Below, piece by piece: positions 52,811 to 61,641 of a stretch of 64,000 nt of DNA. Origin of the DNA: Salinisphaeraceae bacterium (lineage in GTDB: Bacteria; Pseudomonadota; Gammaproteobacteria; Nevskiales; Salinisphaeraceae); assembly GCA_002683405.1 (NCBI GenBank), contig NYTH01000033.1:62001-126000 (forward strand), in the 5' to 3' direction. Position 1 is the first letter of the stretch, and each line of letters begins with the position of its first letter. A program made the position numbers and the translations under genes. The notes below the pieces were generated by a model. That model made no database searches, was not told where the DNA came from, and worked only from the letters and a program-made list of their open reading frames with translations.

Positions 52811-53502
52811 AAGCATTTCGCCGCTGCTTCGCAGCTGATGTCGCCCCGAGAGGCGGAGCGGGGCCCCACCGTAGGTGGGGTGCGACCCTCGGCGGGGCGA
52901 ACGAGCCCGAGTGTAAAATTCTCCGGGCTCTTCCGCCCGCCGGCGGTCGCATCCCCAGCAAGCTGGGGCCCCTGCTCTGCGCCTCGGGCGGAGACTGACT
53001 TTTTGGATAAGCCTCAAAAAAAGTCACCAAAAAAGGGCTGCCCGACGTACTCGCTCCTCATCGAAGCGCTGCTTCGACGAGGAGTCCCCTGCGCGCCTGC
53101 GTAAAGCGAGGGTCCGCTCGGGCGGCATCCTGCCGCTTCGAGCGGATTGCGGCCATCCCTGGCCGCAACCCTTCGGGCCGGGAACCTCGCTTTACTCCGG
53201 TGCTCGGCGAGTCCGAGGGCGATTCAAGAGACGATCAATCCCGCCTCCTGCTCTTGAACCGCCGTCTGAGTTGCCGTGCGGGCTGGGTGCCGCAGGGTCA
53301 AAAGTACAGGGATGTACTTTTGAGGCCCGCCTCGCAGGATGCGAGTCGGGCCGACCCGTCCGCGGTACGCAGCCCGCTCGGGGACCCGATTATCCGCATC
53401 GCGGATAATCGGGCAACGAGGCCGGACCCGCCTTTTTTGGTTCCTTTTTTGGCGGAGCAAAAAAGGGACTCGCATCAGCTGCGCAGTAGCGGCGAAATGC
53501 TT
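52811..53502. mobile_element. 692-bp gene-free element with 30-bp terminal inverted repeats
   Basis: The left end 52811-52840 (AAGCATTTCGCCGCT...) and the right end 53473-53502 are inverted copies matching at 28 of 30 positions. The inside is packed with smaller inverted repeats, for example GATTATCCGC/GCGGATAATC near 53388-53411, AAAGTAC/GTACTTTT near 53303-53321 and GCGGCCA/TGGCCGC near 53150-53167. It also has two A-rich/T-rich arms that pair at long range (CCAAAAAAGG near 53028 with CCTTTTTTGG near 53431). No credible protein is encoded and no clear target duplication is seen. It fits a non-autonomous (MITE-like) element or a large structured RNA. The rest of the 934-bp gap (52743-53676) shows nothing else except a partial REP-like unit at 52742-52780. 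Confidence 0.6.
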
Positions 53503-53676
53503 CGAGAGCGCAGGCGAAATCAGAATAGAAACGCCGGAAACGACTAGCTGATTCCAAGCTACGACGGAGGTCTACTCATCTCGGCCCGCCGACATTACAC
53601 ACAAGAATGCCGGGTACGACTTACGCCGCATCCCGGCTTACTGATGTGGAAAGCCTGAATACCCAGGCTGATTCGC

Positions 53677-54240
53677 TCAGGCCGCCTTCCACTTGATATT
53701 GCAGCCCTGACTTGGCGTCTGCGCCTCTTCGGGAATCATGTCGCCTTCCAGAATCGAGTCGAGCGAGGCGCGCAGGTCGGCGCCGGTGACGGGCTCGTCG
53801 TTGCCCGGCCGCGATGAGTCAAGCTGGCCGCGATAGGCGCATTTGAGCTTCTCGTCGAACACGTAGATGTCCGGCGTGCAGGCCGCGTCGTAGGCCTTGG
53901 CGACCGCCTGCGACTCATCGTAAAGGTAGGGAAACTTGAAGCCGTTCGCCTGGGCGAATTCGGTCATTTTCTCCGGCGCATCGTCGGGATGAGTTTCCAC
54001 ATCGTTGGAGGAAATCGCCACGAAACCCACACCCTGCGGCAGGTAGCGATCCGCCACGGCAGCCAGTTCGGCCTTTATATGAACCACATAAGGGCAGTGG
54101 TTGCAGATGAACATGACCACCGTCGCCTTGTCGCCCTTCACATCGGCCAGCGACACATCCTTGCCCGAAACGGTGTCCGGCAGGGTGAAATCGGGGGCCT
54201 TGGTGCCCAGCGGCATCATGTTGGACGGGGTCAGCGACAT
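53677..54240 (-). CDS. Thioredoxin-fold (AhpC/TSA-like) protein with CNHCPYV motif
   Basis: 187 residues. It begins LGTKAPDFTLPDTVSGKDVSL. The redox motif is FICNHCPYV (Cys46-x2-Cys49). VAISSNDVETHPDD, KAYDAACTPDIYVFDE and YRGQLDSSRPGND follow. This marks the common, poorly studied bacterial thioredoxin-like family of about 185 aa, cytoplasmic with no signal peptide. The start ATG at 54240 has AAGGAA upstream; upstream in-frame codons lie in repeat DNA. Confidence 0.88.
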   Translation of the reverse strand: MSLTPSNMMPLGTKAPDFTLPDTVSGKDVSLADVKGDKATVVMFICNHCPYVVHIKAELAAVADRYLPQGVGFVAISSNDVETHPDDAPEKMTEFAQANGFKFPYLYDESQAVAKAYDAACTPDIYVFDEKLKCAYRGQLDSSRPGNDEPVTGADLRASLDSILEGDMIPEEAQTPSQGCNIKWKAA

Positions 54241-54340
54241 GGGAATTCCTTCGATCCTGTATGAGCGCAGTATCCTAGCAGGCCCGGTCAACTGGTCAGG
54301 TCCGGCGCAGGATCCTTGGCTGAGGCAGGGAGGATTTTCA

Positions 54341-55004
54341 CCACGAAGGCACAAAGAACACAAAGGGGAAGAAAAAAGCCTTTCTGGGGGCCCGTCTTAT
54401 CAACGACTGATTCCTGCTGCTGAGAAAGTTTGGTGATCCAGCAAGAAGAAAAACCACAGAGGCGCGGAGGCACAGAGTGAAGAAAAGAAGAATTAAGGGC
54501 CGACCGGGTGAGGGAAAACCTTAGCGGTCGAATCCTTGATGGCCTCAGTACGCATTGCATTTAGCACAACGCGCTCTGTGTGCTCTGTGCCTCTGTGGCG
54601 CTTTCCGTTTGTTGATGAATCCTGAATACAAAGGCACAAAAAACACGAAGAGAGCGATAAAAAGCTTTGCTTTGAGGCGCCTGTCAGCCCAACAGCTGAT
54701 TAGTACCGCTGAAAATGGCGGCCAGTCGGGAAAAAAGAAAACCACAGAGGCACAGAGCGAAGACGTGGCGGTGAGGCAGCCCATGGCGCAAGGAGGGCAT
54801 TAAGCTCAGCTTCGGAATCCTTTGAGGCCTGCCTGTGCTTCGCAGGTAACGGCAACGCGCTCTGTGTGCTCTGTGCCTCTGTGGCGCTTTCAATTTTTTG
54901 CCGGGCATCCGCGGCTCGGTCGGGCGGCGGGTCTATAGCGATAGAACCGTGGCGCTTAGCCATGACGCAACTTCTTTGTGCCCTTGGCGCCTTTGTGTTG
55001 AATG
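54341..55004. repeat. Cluster of CACAGAG/CACAAAG palindromic repeats with a duplicated 156-bp unit
   Basis: Fills the gap 54241-55044. Two units, 54451-54607 and 54738-54893, each begin AAACCACAGAGG or AAAACCACAGAGGCACAGAG and end with the same 38 bases (54568-54605 and 54854-54891), which contain CTCTGTGCCTCTGTGGCGC. Between and around them are CACAAAG-type arms (54341-54366, 54628-54650, 54971-55002). No gene is supported here. Confidence 0.8.
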
Positions 55005-55044
55005 TCTTTTCTGGCGCCGCCTCGTGCCGCTAATCGAGCTTTAA

Positions 55045-56247
55045 TCAAGAGAGCGTGTGCAGCAGCCCGTTATCGGCTCCCAGCTCAGGCGCGTCTGCCA
55101 AGGGTGCGGGCCGCTGGCCATCCAGCATGATCGGGCAGGCAAAGGCCGTCTGGCCGCCGGCCGATTCGCGCAGCCCGCGCTCAATGATCTGCTGACTCCC
55201 GAGCGCTTCCTCCAGCTTGAGTACCGGGGTAGTGCAGGCATCGGCGTCGGCCAGCACCTTGAGCCAGTAGTCGCGCGAACGCAGCCGGAACAGCGAGGCC
55301 AGCCCCCAGTGTATTGGCCGCAGCCAACGGCGGGCGCGCGCAGGGTCATCCATGAGCTTATCCAGACGCCCCGGCACCGCTTTCGTGGCGGAGGACTTGT
55401 CAGCCGCGCGGGATGACGAAGCACCGCCTCCGCCGCCACCGCGCAGCCCGGGAATCGGAATGGTTTGCTGCAGCGCCCTGACGAGCCGCAGGAAGAACTT
55501 GGGCTCCAGCGCCCCCACGGCCAGATAGCGACCGTCACGGCATTTGTAGCTGCGGTAATTGGGCAGTGCACCGGTGAGCATATCGCTGCCGCGGGGCTGC
55601 GTACGCCCCTGTGATCGCAGCGTGGCCAGGGCCATCGGCTGCAGCGCGAGACTGCCGTCGAGCATGGCGCTGTCCACGAAACTGCCCTGCCCGCTGGCGC
55701 GTGCGCCAAACAGAGCGGCCAGCAGCCCCACGGCGCAGGTCAGGGCACCGCCGGCCAGATCGGCCACCTGCAGATTGTTCATGGCGGGCGCGCCGCCGGC
55801 CGCGCCAATCTGGTCAAGCGCGCCGGACAGGGCGAGGTAGTTCAGGTCGTGGCCGGCAGCTTCGCGCAGCGGGCCACTTTGGCCGTAGCCGGTCAGCGCC
55901 ACGTAGACCAGCGCCGGTTTGAGGGTCTTGAGCCTGTCGTAACCGCAGCCCAGACGATCCATGACGCCCGGCCGAAAGGACTCGACGACTACATCGGCCT
56001 GTGCGACCAGGGCGTAAAAGCGCTCGACATCTTCGGCCTGACGCAGATCCAGCGTGACCGACTGCTTGCCGCGATTGACCACGGCGAACAGCTCCGGGCT
56101 AAGCGCCCGGGCGTAGTCGCCGCCGTCCGGGTCCTCGATCTTGATGACCTCGGCGCCAAGCTGGGCCAGATACTGCGTACAGAACGGCCCGGGCAGCAGC
56201 CGGGTGAGATCGAGAATGCGGACGCCGTTGAGCAGAGGATTGGTCAT
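55045..56247 (-). CDS. CaiB/BaiF CoA-transferase family protein (alpha-methylacyl-CoA racemase-like)
   Basis: 400 residues. It begins GVRILDLTRLLPGPFCTQYLAQLGAEVIKIE, typical of class III CoA transferases/Amacr. RGKQSVTLDL, ESFRPGVMDRLG, VALTGYGQSGP, AGHDLNYLALSGAL and VADLAGGAL follow. An unusual low-complexity insert (GLRGGGGGGASSSRAAD) lies near residues 265-295. In the fad context, racemisation of 2-methylacyl-CoA for branched-chain oxidation is a good guess, not proven. Confidence 0.88.
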   Translation of the reverse strand: MTNPLLNGVRILDLTRLLPGPFCTQYLAQLGAEVIKIEDPDGGDYARALSPELFAVVNRGKQSVTLDLRQAEDVERFYALVAQADVVVESFRPGVMDRLGCGYDRLKTLKPALVYVALTGYGQSGPLREAAGHDLNYLALSGALDQIGAAGGAPAMNNLQVADLAGGALTCAVGLLAALFGARASGQGSFVDSAMLDGSLALQPMALATLRSQGRTQPRGSDMLTGALPNYRSYKCRDGRYLAVGALEPKFFLRLVRALQQTIPIPGLRGGGGGGASSSRAADKSSATKAVPGRLDKLMDDPARARRWLRPIHWGLASLFRLRSRDYWLKVLADADACTTPVLKLEEALGSQQIIERGLRESAGGQTAFACPIMLDGQRPAPLADAPELGADNGLLHTLS

Positions 56248-56333
56248 TATTTACTCGCAGGCAGGAGATTTATCCAGAGTGCGGATTGGGCGGAACAAGT
56301 CGGGACCGGTCTGCTGCGAGAAAGAAAGCCCGT

Positions 56334-56452
56334 TCACCACAGGCAAACGAAGAGCACGAAGATGTTTCGCTTCGTGCTCTCACGCGGCCACGACAATTCT
56401 CGAGAACTATTTCTCTGTGCTCTCTGCGCCTCTGTGGTTCTCTTTTTAACGG
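56334..56452. repeat. CACAGAG-family repeat copy
   Basis: In the 303-bp gap 56248-56550. Left arm TTCACCACAGGCAAACGAAG at 56334; right arm CTCTGTGCTCTCTGCGCCTC followed by TGTGGTT at 56411-56437. No gene is visible in this gap. Confidence 0.75.
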
Positions 56453-56481
56453 TTCAGGACCGGATACGTGTCATCGGCCAT

Positions 56482-56526
56482 TACGCCGGATTCCGCCCGC
56501 TTGATGCGGGCTTCATCCGGCCTACG
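56482..56526. repeat. REP-like palindrome, second copy
   Basis: Inverse orientation of the unit at 31272-31307. It runs from TACGCCGGATTCCGCCCG to GGCTTCATCCGGCCTAC, with a central hairpin CCCGCTTGATGCGGG. It lies just after the fadE stop. Confidence 0.7.
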
Positions 56527-56550
56527 TTTGCTCGGCTAGGTTTACTCGCC

Positions 56551-58797
56551 TCAGGCAGCCTCGCGAGTTTCAGCTGATTCCGTGCTGGACGCGTTGGCGA
56601 AGAACTCCTCGGGCGTGAACACGTCCACCTCGATGGCGGCCAGACGCGCCTCGCGGGCCTCGGCCAGCTGCGCGGCCTCGGCCTCGGTGAGCACGCCGGC
56701 CTTGCGGGCCTTTTCGGCCAGCGCGTCGGCGTCGCCGGCGCCCAGCTTGCCGGCCTTCTGCGCGGCCTTGACCTTCGCCACCAGCGGTTCTGCAGCACAG
56801 ACCTTCCTGAAGGCATCCAGCAGTCGGCCCAGCCCGGTGCTGCTGTCCCGCGGCAGGAACAGATCGGCAGCAAGGCGCTCGCTCTGCGCATCCCATTTCT
56901 GCGCGATGGCGGCGGCTTCGCGGGCCAGATTGTCCGACGGCATCCGCGCCAGCGGGTTCACCCGCAGTCCGACCATGCCGACCGTCTTCAGCACGGCACC
57001 CAGCGGGCCACCGAAGTTCTGGTAGATACCCTCGAAAGCCTGCTGAGCGTTGGCCAGGGCCAGCTGCAGCGAGTAGTGCACCAACGGCAGGTCCTCGGCC
57101 CGTCGGCCTTCTGCTTCATAGCGGCGCAGCGTAGACAGACCCATGAGCGTCCAGGACAGCACATCCGCATAGCGCCCCGTGAGGTTGCCCTTCACCTTGA
57201 GCTTGCCACCCACGAAGAACAGCGCCAGGTTGGTCATGAAGCCGAATCGGGCGATGGCCCAGCCCAGACGGCGGTAGTAGGTCTTGGAGGCCCTGTCGGC
57301 GTTCGGTGTCTTCACGAACAGGCCGCGGGTCAGCGAGTGGAAAGCGTTGCGGCCCATGCCCACGAAGAAGGCGCCCAGCCAGCCCAGCAGGTTGCTGCGG
57401 AACGCGCCGACATCGGCGTCTTCTACTGCCTTGACCACTTTCAGGGCGTAGGGATGGCAGCGCGTGGCGCCCTGGCCAAAGATGATGAGCGTGCGGGTCA
57501 TGATGTTGGCACCCTCGACCGTCACGCCCACCGGCGCGGCGGAATAGCCTCGGCCCAGAATATTGTTCGGGCCCTGCATGACGCCGGCGCCGGCACACAC
57601 GTCCATGGCCTCCACCGAACATTTCTGGGCCAGATCGGTGGTGTAGGCCTTCAGCGCGCCGGACACAACGGGCGGGTCGATGCCGTCATCCACGGCGGAA
57701 CAGCCGTGCACGCGGGCGGCTTCGGTCATGTACGCCAGCGCAGACAAACGGCCGACCGGCGTAGCCACGCCTTCCATCCGGCCGATCTGAATGCCGAATT
57801 GCTGACGCACCATGGAGTAGGCGCCGGCGGTGAGCGAGGCGGCGCGAATGCCGCCCACGGCGCCCGCCGGCAGCGACACCATGCGGCCACCCGCCAGCTG
57901 TTCCATGAGCATTTTCCAGCCTTCACCGGCACGGTCATGGCCGCCAATGATGTTGCTGGCGGGCACTTCCACGTTCTCGCCGATGACCACACCATTGGGG
58001 AACGGATCGCCGATGGGCTCGTGGCGGTCGCCGGTCTGCAGGCCGGGCGTGCCCTTGTGCAGCAGCACGACCGAGATGCCGGCATCCTCGCCCTTGCCAA
58101 GCAGATTCTCCGGATCGCGGACGCGGCAGGCCAGCGAAACAATATTGGCCACCGGCGCCAGAGTGATGTAGCGCTTGCGGAAGTTCATGCGCAGCATCAC
58201 CTCACCATCGTCGCCCCGGTAGGTGACGGCTTCGGCCTTGATGGACGCGGCGTCGGAGCCGGCGGTGGGCTCGGTCAGGCCGAAACAGGGCAGATACTCG
58301 CCCTTCGCCAGTCGGGGCAGATAATGGTCCTTCTGTTCGTCCGTACCGTATTCAATCAACAGCTCGGCCGCGCCCAGCGTGTTCGGGATGACCACATAGG
58401 TGGTCAGAATGGTCGAGTGGCCAGTGACCTTGGCCATGACGGCCGAGCGGGCCAGCGTGGAAAAGCCCTTGCCGCCGTACTCCTTCGGGATGATCAGGCC
58501 GAAAAAGCCCTCGTCCTGCATGAACTTGTAGATATCGTCCGGCACGCGGCGCGCCTTGGCGATCGCGTAACTGTCGGCCCGGTTGAGCAACTCTTCCAGC
58601 GGGCCATCCATGAAGGCCTGCTCTTCGGCCGACAGCGAGTGGTAGCTGGTCTTGAGCAGGCGATCGAAATCGGCCTTGCCGGCAAAGATATCGCCGTCGA
58701 TCCAGACGTGGCCGGCTTCCAGCGCCTGGCGCTCGGTGTCGGAAATCTGCGGCAGCATCTGCCGGTCGCGCATGAGGTTCATTAAAGCTGCGAACAT
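56551..58797 (-). CDS. fadE: Long acyl-CoA dehydrogenase FadE-type
   Basis: About 748 residues. The N-terminal helical region is MFAALMNLMRDRQML with VWIDGDIFAGKADFDRLL, then FGLIIPKEYGGKGFS, CFGLTEPTAGSDAAS, KRYITLAPVANIV and LAGGRMVSLPAGAVGG. ALKAYTTDLAQKCSVEAMDVCAG and GPNNILGRGY follow, with a C-terminal extension including TEAEAAQL. This is the approximately 800-aa FadE branch of fatty-acid beta-oxidation. An open frame extends to 58893, but those 32 residues come from a CACAAAG repeat; the ATG at 58797 with AAGG upstream is the likely start. Confidence 0.92.
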   Translation of the reverse strand: MFAALMNLMRDRQMLPQISDTERQALEAGHVWIDGDIFAGKADFDRLLKTSYHSLSAEEQAFMDGPLEELLNRADSYAIAKARRVPDDIYKFMQDEGFFGLIIPKEYGGKGFSTLARSAVMAKVTGHSTILTTYVVIPNTLGAAELLIEYGTDEQKDHYLPRLAKGEYLPCFGLTEPTAGSDAASIKAEAVTYRGDDGEVMLRMNFRKRYITLAPVANIVSLACRVRDPENLLGKGEDAGISVVLLHKGTPGLQTGDRHEPIGDPFPNGVVIGENVEVPASNIIGGHDRAGEGWKMLMEQLAGGRMVSLPAGAVGGIRAASLTAGAYSMVRQQFGIQIGRMEGVATPVGRLSALAYMTEAARVHGCSAVDDGIDPPVVSGALKAYTTDLAQKCSVEAMDVCAGAGVMQGPNNILGRGYSAAPVGVTVEGANIMTRTLIIFGQGATRCHPYALKVVKAVEDADVGAFRSNLLGWLGAFFVGMGRNAFHSLTRGLFVKTPNADRASKTYYRRLGWAIARFGFMTNLALFFVGGKLKVKGNLTGRYADVLSWTLMGLSTLRRYEAEGRRAEDLPLVHYSLQLALANAQQAFEGIYQNFGGPLGAVLKTVGMVGLRVNPLARMPSDNLAREAAAIAQKWDAQSERLAADLFLPRDSSTGLGRLLDAFRKVCAAEPLVAKVKAAQKAGKLGAGDADALAEKARKAGVLTEAEAAQLAEAREARLAAIEVDVFTPEEFFANASSTESAETREAA

Positions 58798-58832
58798 CGT
58801 ATTTACCTTGTTTGGGTTCAATTCAAGAGCTG

Positions 58833-59006
58833 CCACAGAGGCGCAGAGGACACAGAGAAAAGAAAATCCGAACCACAAAGGCACAAAGGACACGAAGTTT
58901 TTTCGGCTTCACCCTTTGTGACGTTTGTGCCTTTGTGGTTAATCAAATTTCTTGCTCTTTCTCTGTGACTCTGTGCCTCTGTGCCTCTGTGCCTCTGTGG
59001 TTAATC
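58833..59006. repeat. Nested palindrome, complete CACAGAG/CACAAAG copy
   Basis: The clearest copy. The outer left arm is CCACAGAGGCGCAGAGGACA (58833). The inner left arm is ACCACAAAGGCACAAAGGAC. A short loop follows, then the inner right arm GTGCCTTTGTGGTTAATC and the outer right arm GACTCTGTGCCTCTGTGCCT with TGTGGTTAATC (to 59006). The outer right arm contains three tandem GTGCCTCT steps. Confidence 0.88.
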
Positions 59007-59011
59007 TTCCT

Positions 59012-61252
59012 TCAGGAAGCCTCCGCCTTGCGCCGACGCGTCGTGGCTTTCTTTTCCGGATAGAACGGCTTGCCTTTCTTGGCGGCTTCCACCAGCGCCG
59101 GCGCGGGCTTGAAGCGCTCGCCATAGCGGCCCGCGTATTTATCGAGCTTATCGACCACGGCCTGCGCACCGAGCTGGTCGGCAAAGCGGAACGGGCCGCC
59201 GGTGAAGGGCGGGAAGCCCAGACCGAAGATGGCGCCGATGTCGCCGTGCATGGGGTCGGTGATGATGTCGTCACCCAGGCAGTAGGCCGCTTCGTTGAGC
59301 ATCATCAGCGTGCAGCGCTCGGCGATTTCGGTGGCGTCCATCTGCTTGTGATTGTCCGCGGATACGCCCATGAGCTTGTACACGGCCGTGTTGACCGGCT
59401 TGGCGCCCTTGGACTTCTTGCCGTCGTACACATAAAAGCCCTTGCCGGTCTTGCGCCCGGCGTAACCGGCTTCGATCATCTTGTTGGCGTCGCCCGGCAC
59501 GGCCATGCGTTCGCCAAAGGCTTTTTCCAGGATCGGGCCAATCTTGGTACCGACATCGATACCGACCTCGTCCATCAGGGTGATGGGGCCAACGGGGAAG
59601 CCGTAGTCCTTCAACGCCTTGTCCACGGCGCGAATTTCCACGCCTTCGGACAGGATGCGCGTCGCTTCATTGAGGAAGGGCGCGAGAATGCGGGTGGTGT
59701 AGAACCCCGGGCCGTCCTTGACCACGATGATGGTCTTGCCCTGCGCCTTGCCGAACTTGACGCTCGCCGCAATCACCTCGGGCGCGGTGTGCTCGGTGGC
59801 GATGATTTCCAGCAGCGGCATCTTTTCGACCGGCGAAAAATAATGCAGGCCGATGACGTTTTCCGGCCGCTGGGCCTTGGCCGCGATGTCGGTAATGGGA
59901 ATGGACGAGGTGTTGGACGCAAAAATGGTCTGCTCGTTACCCAGCGCCTCGACGTCGGCCAGCATGCGGTGCTTTAGTTCCAGATCCTCGAACACGGCCT
60001 CGATGACCATGTCCGCGCCCTTGAATCCGTCGTAGCCGGTGGTGCCGGTCATGCGGCGCAGGTCGCGTTCCGCGTCGTAGCGGGACATGGCCTTGCGCTT
60101 GACGCGTTTTTCGTAGAAGCCGCGCACGCTGGACAGGCCGCGCGCCAGGCCCTCGTTGTCCTTGTCCTTCAGCCGTACGTCCAGGCCAGCCTTGTTGATG
60201 GTGACCATGGCGATACCCGCGCCCATGAGCCCGGCGCCCAGTACGCCGACGTGGTCTATTTCACGCGGCACCACGCCCTCGGCCACGAAGGTCTCGCGCT
60301 TCAAGTCCTCGGTGGCGCGGTAGACATGCCGCAGGGCCTTGCACTGCGGCGTGAAGACAAGCTGCCCGAAGGCCTTGGCCTCCATCGCCAGGCCGGCTTT
60401 CATGCCGCGCGCAGCGCCTTCCGCCACGCAGTCGATGATCTTCTCCGGCGCCGGATAGTTGCCGCGGGTCTGCTTGTAGACCTGCTGGCGCGCTTGCGAA
60501 AACAGCACCTTGCGGCCGGCAAAATTCTCTTCCAGCGCCACCTCCATGGCCTTGTCCTGCAGGTTGCCGGGCAGCGCCATGAGGTCGCCGATACGCGAAG
60601 CCAGGCCACGGTTCTTGCCGGGCTTGTCGCTCGCCAGCTTCTTCGCATGCGCGATGGCGGCGTCGATAATTGCCTCGGGCGCGACCACCTTGTCCACGAT
60701 GCCCAGCTTCTTCGCCTTGACCGGGCGGACCTGCTTGCCGGTGAGCATCAGGTCCAGGGCGGCTCGAATGCCGATGAGATTGGGCAGCCGCTGCGTCCCG
60801 CCGCCGGCCGGCAGCAGGCCCAGCATGACTTCCGGCAGGCCGAGTACGGTCTTGGGCGAATCCGATGCCACGCGGGCATCGCAGGCCAGCGCCAGCTCCA
60901 GGCCGCCGCCCAGGCATGCGCCGTCGATGGCAGCAACCACCGGCACCGGCAGGTCTTCCATCTCCTGCAGCGCGGCGTGCAGCTGTCTGGACAGGTCCTC
61001 GATTTCCTTCGCGGTCGAGACGTTCTCGAACAGCTTGATGTCCGCCCCGGCCAGGAAGGAGCCGGGCTTGCTCGAACCGAAGACCACGGCCTGGAGCTGG
61101 CCGTTACCCTTGAGCTGCCTGAACAGATCCTCGAATTCGTCGGTGAACTCGGCCTTGAGCACGTTATGCGCCTCACCGGGCACGTTCATGCGGACGACGG
61201 CTACGTTGTCGTCGCGAATTTCGAGTTCAAATGCTGTCTGCTTTTTCGGCAT
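59012..61252 (-). CDS. fadJ: Fatty-acid oxidation complex alpha subunit (enoyl-CoA hydratase/3-hydroxyacyl-CoA dehydrogenase)
   Basis: 746 residues. The N-terminal crotonase half has FLAGADIKLFENV, AIDGACLGGGLELALACD, and the catalytic Glu regions LGLPEVMLGLLPAGGGTQRLP. The second half is the dehydrogenase: HVGVLGAGLMGAGIAMV (NAD), ASNTSSIPITDIA, GLHYFSPVEKMPLLEII, VKDGPGFYTTRILAPFLNEA and AGYAGRKTGKGFYVYDG. It fits FadJ/FadB. The start at 61252 has AGAGGAA. It works with FadI (61642-62970). Confidence 0.94.
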   Translation of the reverse strand: MPKKQTAFELEIRDDNVAVVRMNVPGEAHNVLKAEFTDEFEDLFRQLKGNGQLQAVVFGSSKPGSFLAGADIKLFENVSTAKEIEDLSRQLHAALQEMEDLPVPVVAAIDGACLGGGLELALACDARVASDSPKTVLGLPEVMLGLLPAGGGTQRLPNLIGIRAALDLMLTGKQVRPVKAKKLGIVDKVVAPEAIIDAAIAHAKKLASDKPGKNRGLASRIGDLMALPGNLQDKAMEVALEENFAGRKVLFSQARQQVYKQTRGNYPAPEKIIDCVAEGAARGMKAGLAMEAKAFGQLVFTPQCKALRHVYRATEDLKRETFVAEGVVPREIDHVGVLGAGLMGAGIAMVTINKAGLDVRLKDKDNEGLARGLSSVRGFYEKRVKRKAMSRYDAERDLRRMTGTTGYDGFKGADMVIEAVFEDLELKHRMLADVEALGNEQTIFASNTSSIPITDIAAKAQRPENVIGLHYFSPVEKMPLLEIIATEHTAPEVIAASVKFGKAQGKTIIVVKDGPGFYTTRILAPFLNEATRILSEGVEIRAVDKALKDYGFPVGPITLMDEVGIDVGTKIGPILEKAFGERMAVPGDANKMIEAGYAGRKTGKGFYVYDGKKSKGAKPVNTAVYKLMGVSADNHKQMDATEIAERCTLMMLNEAAYCLGDDIITDPMHGDIGAIFGLGFPPFTGGPFRFADQLGAQAVVDKLDKYAGRYGERFKPAPALVEAAKKGKPFYPEKKATTRRRKAEAS

Positions 61253-61264
61253 GACGTTCCTCTA

Positions 61265-61632
61265 ATGAAGATTAACCACAGAGGCACGGAGGGCGCAGAG
61301 AAAAGATCTTTAGAACCACAAAAGAAACAAGGAATACAAAGTTCTGGCTGTCTTACCTTCGTGCTCTTCGTGCTCTTCGTGCTCTTCGTGCTCTTCGTGG
61401 TCTTTGTGGTTAAAAACTCTTCTGCCTTTGCTCTGTGTGCTCTGTGGCTATTGATTAGCTTGTTAAAGACTAACCACAGAGGCACAGAGGGCACAGAGAA
61501 AAGACCTTTAGAACCACAAAGGAACAAAGGACACAAAGTTCTGATCCTTTTACCTTTGTGCGCTTTGTGATCTTTGTGGTTAAAAATTCTGCCGTTTTCT
61601 CTCTGTGTGCTCTGCGCCTCTGTGGCTCTTGA
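61265..61632. repeat. Two tandem nested palindromes plus a 9-bp microsatellite
   Basis: Fills the 389-bp fadJ-fadI gap. Copy A (about 61265-61452) and copy B (about 61472-61632) each read outer ACCACAGAGGCAC..., inner ACCACAAA..., inner TTTGTGGTTAAAA, then outer CTCTGTG...TCTGTGGCT. Copy A carries tandem CTTCGTGCT repeats (about four, at 61362-61400). No gene is supported. Confidence 0.88.
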
Positions 61633-61641
61633 TCAAATGAA

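Noticed and set aside
52784-53551. Short open frames in the region after ttcA
   Set aside because: They lie in an inverted-repeat-rich element, are Arg/Pro/Ser-rich in all frames and show no protein motif or ribosome site.
54288-54963. Small open frames inside the CACAGAG repeats
   Set aside because: The peptides (for example EAQRTQRK-like) are translations of the repeat itself, not genes.
58798-58893. N-terminal extension of fadE
   Set aside because: The 32 codons are derived from the CACAAAG repeat (FVPLWFGFSFLCVLCAS); the true start is the ATG at 58797.
61362-61400. Tandem CTTCGTGCT repeats considered as a CRISPR or VNTR array
   Set aside because: Units are 9 bp without spacers and lie inside the right inner arm of a nested palindrome; not CRISPR.
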